Of a stretch of 5,986 nucleotides of DNA, positions 5,951-5,986 are shown piece after piece. Source of the stretch: Chloroflexota bacterium (GTDB lineage: Bacteria > Chloroflexota > Anaerolineae > B4-G1); the NCBI GenBank assembly GCA_003648125.1, contig QMOE01000167.1, forward strand, positions 1-5,986. The letters are read 5' to 3'. The notes below the pieces were generated by a model. That model was not told the origin of the DNA. It was given only the letters and a program-made list of their open reading frames with translations, and ran no database searches. The position numbers and the translations under genes are program-made. Every line of letters starts with the position of its first letter. Within the stretch, counting starts at the first letter, position 1.

Positions 5951-5986
5951 ATCGCTCAAAATAGCCTGTTTTGGTATCTTTTCAAT

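Noticed and set aside
5957..5973. CAAAA ... TTTTG inverted repeat near the right edge
   Set aside because: Only five A/T-rich pairs with a seven-base loop; easily chance.
5876..5986. An ATG-started plus-strand frame open to the window edge (37 codons)
   Set aside because: It has no ribosome site and most of it is translation of the 44-base palindrome; it looks like a chance open frame through a repeat.

Overview
The window is ordinary-looking bacterial chromosome, GC-rich over the genes, with all six recognisable genes on the + strand: cysS (cysteinyl-tRNA synthetase), an endonuclease III gene, a GT4-type glycosyltransferase, a YraN/UPF0102 gene, miaA and a GNAT acetyltransferase. A 60-codon small gene lies between cysS and the endonuclease gene. 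The overall style of the proteins (the HIGHAM form of the HIGH motif in CysS, the ILSQNTNDVNRDRA segment in endonuclease III, the FEVRTRRG segment in YraN) and the GTAG-ended palindromes suggest a Chloroflexota-like organism, perhaps Anaerolineae. This is inferred from remembered family resemblance, not from a search.

Bases 1-480 are different in character. A hand count gives about 49% GC. The stretch contains a CTCTGYG-repeat segment (about 37-80), a start-less minus-strand reading frame that may be a gene remnant (19-216), and an unrecognised plus-strand ORF (208-546) that runs 53 bases into cysS. Inside that ORF, just ahead of cysS, is a well-formed promoter candidate: an extended -10 TGT-TATAAT with a partial -35 sixteen bases upstream. 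A strong GGAGG site and a TTG start codon for cysS follow.

Bases 494-2818 hold cysS, the 60-codon acidic small gene and the endonuclease III gene. The last two overlap by 23 bases. The first part of the endonuclease gene contains a palindromic, REP-like repeat read in frame as a 17-residue segment ahead of the conserved domain. Bases 2866-5858 hold four tightly packed genes (glycosyltransferase, yraN, miaA, GNAT) with overlaps of 8 and 17 bases and a gap of 12 bases, so they are probably cotranscribed. A 44-base, nearly perfect palindrome lies 48 bases downstream of the last gene.

Functionally the set is housekeeping: tRNA charging (CysS), tRNA A37 prenylation (MiaA), base-excision repair (endonuclease III), a nuclease-fold protein of unclear role (YraN), probable envelope or lipid glycosylation, and an acetyltransferase resembling the streptothricin acetyltransferase group. 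I see no CRISPR array, tRNA, rRNA, transposase or defence system. The points most worth a second look are the two GTAG-footed palindromes, one of them translated inside the endonuclease gene, and the promoter, TTG-start and remnant structure upstream of cysS.
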